A DNA stretch of 64,000 nucleotides from Pseudomonadota bacterium (lineage in GTDB: Bacteria; Pseudomonadota; Alphaproteobacteria; Puniceispirillales; Marisalimonadaceae): the NCBI GenBank assembly GCA_027625145.1, contig JAQBXK010000001.1:1-64000 (forward strand), in the 5' to 3' direction. Below the pieces are notes generated by a model. The model searched no databases and was not told the DNA's origin. It saw only the letters and a program-made list of their open reading frames with translations. Below, piece after piece: positions 63,761 to 64,000 of the stretch; the stretch's first letter is position 1; every line of letters starts with the position of its first letter. The position numbers and the translations under genes are program-made.

Positions 63761-64000
63761 TTAAATTTTTTCTTCAATTTTTTCAAATATTTTTACAAAA
63801 TTATCAAAAAACTTTCCTGCTAATTTTTTAGAAGTTGAATCAATTAACCTTGATCCAAGTTGAGCTAACTTGCCACCTATCTTTGCATCTACTTCATAAC
63901 GTAATACTGTATTATTTTCGTCTATTTCTTCTAGCTTTACGTTTGCGCCACCTTTTGCAAAACCTGCTGCACCATCTTTCCCTTCTCCGTAAATCCTATA
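63761..64000 (-). CDS. coxG: CoxG-like SRPBCC protein, 3' part only
   Basis: The minus-strand frame runs in from the window edge and ends at 63761. The 79 residues visible include GEGKDGAAGFAKGGANVKL, LRYEVDAKIGGKLAQLGSRLIDSTSKKLA and an end rich in Phe/Lys, matching the C-terminal half of CO-dehydrogenase-associated CoxG (SRPBCC fold). CoxG helps attach the molybdenum hydroxylase to the membrane in carboxydotrophs. The start and any coxL/coxS/coxM genes would lie beyond 64000. Confidence 0.88.
   Translation of the reverse strand, partial: YRIYGEGKDGAAGFAKGGANVKLEEIDENNTVLRYEVDAKIGGKLAQLGSRLIDSTSKKLAGKFFDNFVKIFEKIEEKI

Overview
The window looks like one contiguous piece of a small, AT-rich alphaproteobacterial chromosome. 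Genes are closely packed, intergenic DNA is almost pure A/T, and TTG starts are frequent. Four things support the class: a C4-pathway 5-aminolevulinate synthase next to ferrochelatase, a GcrA cell-cycle regulator, a GAAC-N7-GAAC (LexA-type) box in front of recA, and a DksA that keeps only one cysteine in its finger. Composition and gene content (ETF-QO, split sulfopyruvate-decarboxylase-like pair, NAD-linked formate dehydrogenase, CoxG, a B12 uptake gene instead of B12 synthesis) fit a streamlined marine planktonic lineage. The exact clade cannot be fixed without a phylogeny. I see no rRNA, IS element, prophage or CRISPR array.

Layout. 1-5 kb: a leaderless solute-binding-like protein with an EamA permease, tRNA-Gly, hemH-hemA on the minus strand, then dksA. 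5-14 kb: SOS-controlled recA, alaS, an aminotransferase, an unrecognised 454-residue protein, a LOG-family hydrolase, a LysM protein and a CDP-alcohol phosphatidyltransferase. 14-24 kb: msrB, an AroE-like dehydrogenase with an altered pocket, gcrA and pepN; then, on the minus strand, a DEAD-box helicase, parE and the glnB-glnA operon with a clear terminator. 24-32 kb: an aminotransferase, tRNA-His and tRNA-Leu, then the proteostasis block tig-clpP-clpX-lon-hup; trigger factor carries a histidine-rich insert. 32-37 kb: a methyltransferase, tRNA-Val, ferredoxin-NADP reductase, an epimerase-like protein, then a complete cobalamin riboswitch controlling a TonB-dependent receptor and a small DUF6580-like membrane protein, followed by tRNA-Asp.

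37-50 kb is a catabolic stretch on the plus strand. It holds a VOC protein, an MFS efflux pump, a COG3618-type lactonase/amidohydrolase, an aminotransferase, an aldehyde dehydrogenase, 2-keto-3-deoxygalactonate kinase and the matching aldolase. After these come a formate dehydrogenase with fused NuoE/NuoF-like subunits and a two-gene TPP decarboxylase resembling ComDE. Together these suggest use of sugar acids and C1/C3 organic compounds with NADH recovery. 50-54 kb is a MarR-EmrAB-type efflux operon with visible operators.

53-64 kb holds a homocysteine-methyltransferase-family protein, a MoxR ATPase with a CoxE-like VWA partner, a hotdog thioesterase, a large permease, a second EamA permease and ETF-QO. 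It continues with a RimK-like ATP-grasp/GNAT pair, a SufU-like scaffold, two very small membrane proteins and a CoxG fragment that runs off the end. The CoxG/scaffold/MoxR/VWA set hints at molybdo-flavoenzyme maturation, but no molybdenum hydroxylase is present inside the window.
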